NCBI GenBank assembly: GCA_044433165.1
Contig: JAWXTX010000066.1
Span: forward strand, 1 to 15,530
Length of the DNA stretch: 15,530 nt
Reading direction: 5' to 3'
From: Ferrimonas sp044433165
GTDB taxonomy: Bacteria > Pseudomonadota > Gammaproteobacteria > Enterobacterales > Shewanellaceae
Both the position numbers and the translations under genes were made by a program. The stretch's first letter is position 1, and each line of letters opens with the position of its first letter. This document shows, piece by piece, positions 13,270 through 15,530 of the stretch. The notes below the pieces were generated by a model, which was not told the origin of the DNA, ran no database searches, and worked only from the letters and a program-made list of their open reading frames with translations.

Positions 13270-14847
13270 ATGACAAGTACCGAACAACGCAAGGCACTAC
13301 AAAATCAAATTTGGAAAATTGCTAATGATGTACGTGGCTCAGTCGATGGCTGGGACTTTAAACAGTATGTGCTAGGTACGCTCTTTTATCGTTTTATCAG
13401 TGAAAACTTTGCGAACTACATTGAAGGTGGCGACGATAGCGTTAATTATGCTGAGCTAAGCGATGATATTATCACCGAGGAGATCATCGAAGATGCAGTT
13501 AAGACCAAAGGCTACTTTATCTACCCAAGCGAGCTGTTTGTAAAAGTCGCCGCTACTGCCAATAAGAATGAGAACCTAAATACTGATCTGGCTAACATTT
13601 TTAAAGCGATTGAAAATTCAGCTAATGGCTATCCGTCAGAGGCGGATATCAAGGGCCTGTTTGCTGATTTCGATACAACCAGTAACCGCTTAGGTAACAC
13701 GGTAAAAGATAAGAATAGCCGCCTTGCAGCTGTACTAAAAGGGGTTGGAGAACTCAATATTTATCAATTTGAAGAGAATGAAAACGACCTCTTTGGTGAT
13801 GCTTACGAATTCTTAATATCTAACTATGCTGCTAATGCAGGTAAGTCTGGAGGTGAGTTTTTTACCCCGCAGAATGTATCTAAGCTAATTGCTCAATTGG
13901 CCATGCACAATCAAACCAGCGTGAATAAGATTTATGATCCAGCGGCTGGTTCAGGCTCGTTGCTATTGCAAGCAAGAAAACAGTTTGAGGACCATATCAT
14001 CGAAGACGGGTTCTTTGGGCAAGAGATCAACCACACTACTTTTAACCTTGCACGTATGAACATGTTTTTGCACAACATCAACTACGACAAGTTCAATATG
14101 CAGCTAGGTAACACGCTGACCGAACCACACTTTATTGATGACAAGCCATTTGATGCCATTGTGTCTAACCCGCCTTATTCGGTTAAATGGATTGGTAGCG
14201 ATGACCCAACCCTAATCAACGACGACCGCTTTGCGCCCGCTGGCGTACTTGCGCCTAAATCAAAAGCCGACTTTGCCTTTGTGCTGCATGCGCTCAGTTA
14301 CCTATCAAGTAAAGGCCGCGCGGCCATTGTTTGCTTCCCTGGTATTTTTTACCGTGGTGGCGCTGAGCAAAAAATTCGCCAGTACCTAGTAGATAACAAC
14401 TATGTTGAAACCGTAATTTCATTGGCATCAAATCTGTTCTTTGGCACTACTATTGCCGTAAATATTTTGGTGCTGTCTAAGCACAAAACCGACACTACCA
14501 CCCAGTTTATTGATGCCAGCGGTTTGTTTAAAAAAGAAACCAATAACAACGTTTTAACGGACAACGAAGACGGAAAAAATCCGGGTCATATTCAGCAAAT
14601 TATGAAGGTGTTTGCTAGCAAAGAGAACGTGGATCACTTTGCTAAATCGGTTGATTTGGACGTCATAGCAGGCAATAGCTACAACCTTTCGGTAAGCAGC
14701 TATGTAGAAGCGAAAGACAACCGTGAGTTAGTAGATATTGCAGAGCTTAATGCCGAACTTAAAACTACCGTTGCTAAAATCGATTCGCTTCGCAGTGATA
14801 TTGACGCCATTGTGGCGGAAATTGAAAGTGAGGAGCTTAACGCATGA
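13270..14847 (+). CDS. hsdM: Type IC restriction-modification methyltransferase HsdM (EcoR124I-like)
   Basis: 525 residues. It transfers methyl groups from SAM to N6 of adenine in the site defined by HsdS, and forms the M2S core of the complex. Motif I is DPAAGSGS (223-230), motif IV NPPY (300-303), preceded by FFTP (197-200) and the N-terminal helical domain. The sequence strongly recalls EcoR124I HsdM throughout, for example QIWKIANDVRGSVDGWDFKQ and FPGIFYRGGAEQKIRQYLVD. It is intact, unlike the hsdM at 856-2529. Its stop overlaps the hsdS start (ATGA). No hsdR follows within the window. Confidence 0.95.
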   Translation: MTSTEQRKALQNQIWKIANDVRGSVDGWDFKQYVLGTLFYRFISENFANYIEGGDDSVNYAELSDDIITEEIIEDAVKTKGYFIYPSELFVKVAATANKNENLNTDLANIFKAIENSANGYPSEADIKGLFADFDTTSNRLGNTVKDKNSRLAAVLKGVGELNIYQFEENENDLFGDAYEFLISNYAANAGKSGGEFFTPQNVSKLIAQLAMHNQTSVNKIYDPAAGSGSLLLQARKQFEDHIIEDGFFGQEINHTTFNLARMNMFLHNINYDKFNMQLGNTLTEPHFIDDKPFDAIVSNPPYSVKWIGSDDPTLINDDRFAPAGVLAPKSKADFAFVLHALSYLSSKGRAAIVCFPGIFYRGGAEQKIRQYLVDNNYVETVISLASNLFFGTTIAVNILVLSKHKTDTTTQFIDASGLFKKETNNNVLTDNEDGKNPGHIQQIMKVFASKENVDHFAKSVDLDVIAGNSYNLSVSSYVEAKDNRELVDIAELNAELKTTVAKIDSLRSDIDAIVAEIESEELNA

Positions 14848-15530
14848 GTCAGTTGAACTATTTAGAGAAACTGCTGAATGGGGTTGAGGTTGAATGGACG
14901 ACGCTAGGGAATGAACACGCAGTTGAAATAGCCAATAGTGGTCGAAAGCCCGTAAAAGCAGCGCTGCGTGTAGCAGGAGAAACGCCGTATTATGGCGCAA
15001 ACAACATTCAAGATTATGTTGACGGCTACACACATGATGGTGAGTTCGTGCTTATTGCTGAAGATGGTTCAGCAAGTCTTGAGAACTACTCTATTCAATA
15101 CGCAACGGGTCGGTTCTGGGCAAACAACCACGTTCATGTTGTGAGAGGTAAAGAAGGTCTCAATACACGCTACCTATATCACTATCTTTGTATTGTTAAC
15201 TTTGTTCCGTTTTTATCTGGTGGTGGTCGTGCCAAGCTGACTAAAGGGAAACTGGTTGATATACCGCTCCCCATCCCATGTCCAGATAACCCAGAGAAAT
15301 CGCTGGCAATACAAGCTGAAATCGTTCGTATTCTGGACGCATTTACCGCCATGACCGCCGAGCTGACCGCCGAGCTTAACCTACGCAAAAAACAATACAA
15401 CTACTACCGCGACCAGTTGTTAAGTTTTGAAGAAGGCAAAGTCGAGTGGAAGACACTAGGTGATGTAACCAAAAAATGGTATTCAGGCGGCACACCAAGA
15501 GCTGGTAACTCAGAGTTTTACGAAGGTGGA
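14844..15530 (+). CDS. hsdS: Type IC specificity subunit HsdS (partial, runs off the window)
   Basis: The first 229 codons are open to the window end. The start overlaps the hsdM stop by ATGA. It opens with MSQLNYLEKLLNGVEVEWTT, as in type IC HsdS proteins, then a first target-recognition domain (about residues 20-145), and a central conserved helical spacer with TAELTAEL (172-179 region) leading to KQYNYYRDQLLSF. The second half then begins, GKVEWKTLGDVTKKWYSGGT, echoing GVEVEWTTLG at the start, which shows the internal two-fold repeat of HsdS. TRD1 differs from EcoR124I as I recall it, so the recognised half-site is probably different. Confidence 0.93.
   Translation, partial: MSQLNYLEKLLNGVEVEWTTLGNEHAVEIANSGRKPVKAALRVAGETPYYGANNIQDYVDGYTHDGEFVLIAEDGSASLENYSIQYATGRFWANNHVHVVRGKEGLNTRYLYHYLCIVNFVPFLSGGGRAKLTKGKLVDIPLPIPCPDNPEKSLAIQAEIVRILDAFTAMTAELTAELNLRKKQYNYYRDQLLSFEEGKVEWKTLGDVTKKWYSGGTPRAGNSEFYEGG
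15354..15377 (+). repeat. Tandem 12-bp TAEL repeat in the hsdS spacer
   Basis: Two tandem copies of ACCGCCGAGCT(G/T) encode TAEL-TAEL, preceded by a degenerate unit ACCGCCATG (T-A-M). In EcoR124I and its derivative EcoR124II two versus three TAEL units change the non-specific spacer of the recognition site from 6 to 7 bases. Two units here predict the shorter spacing; slippage could add or remove one. Confidence 0.85.

Noticed and set aside
14728..15400. Minus-strand ORFs opposite hsdS
   Set aside because: They lie antisense to hsdS, whose frame is open to the window end and matches the type IC family throughout.

Overview
The window looks like an accessory (defence/mobile) region of a marine gammaproteobacterium of the Vibrio/Shewanella/Alteromonas kind. 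This is inferred from the moderate base composition, Shine-Dalgarno use, and gene families common there: the DUF2787 protein, the AlpA/YagK-YfjJ/RadC set, and HipBA. No rRNA, tRNA, CRISPR array or intact insertion sequence was recognised. No housekeeping gene is visible, so the chromosomal insertion point lies outside or is not recognisable.

Left block (1-2529, minus strand): a broken type I restriction-modification operon. hsdM is split into two same-frame pieces by a stop codon and a palindromic scar of about 56 bp that replaces roughly 40 conserved residues. Between hsdM and the next gene (probably hsdS, only its first 16 bases present) sits a HepT/MntA (HEPN/nucleotidyltransferase) toxin-antitoxin pair. 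It is followed by a 28-codon ORF that repeats the last residues of HsdM and is joined by ATGA overlaps on both sides.

Middle-left block (2530-6449): a 512-bp spacer holding a terminator and AT-rich repeats, then plus-strand hipB-hipA with a 22-bp palindromic operator candidate, a SEC-C zinc-motif protein, a HigA-like helix-turn-helix protein, and a first AlpA-like regulator.

Mobile core (6450-11366): an unrecognised 340-residue gene (minus); a 450-bp AT-rich divergent region with short repeats; a YagK/YfjJ (inovirus Gp2-like) replication-type protein (plus); and a minus-strand series radC-like -> DUF2787 -> small tyrosine recombinase -> LRAT-type putative acyltransferase/hydrolase. This set resembles phage-satellite or small integrative-element cargo. 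A second AlpA paralog (11367-11549) marks its right side. Both alpA genes have a hairpin or palindrome covering the ribosome-binding site.

Right block (11636-15530, plus): an XRE-ImmA/IrrE (HExxH) regulator overlapping a PIN-domain gene, then, after a strong hairpin, a second and apparently intact type IC (EcoR124I-like) hsdM, overlapping hsdS by ATGA. hsdS runs off the window and carries a TAEL-TAEL spacer repeat of the kind that sets recognition-spacer length in this family. No hsdR is present for either system.

Overall, the window is a defence island in which toxin-antitoxin or TA-like pairs (HepT/MntA, HipBA, XRE-ImmA/PIN, possibly SEC-C/HigA-like) are interleaved with two type I R-M systems and a satellite-like mobile core.
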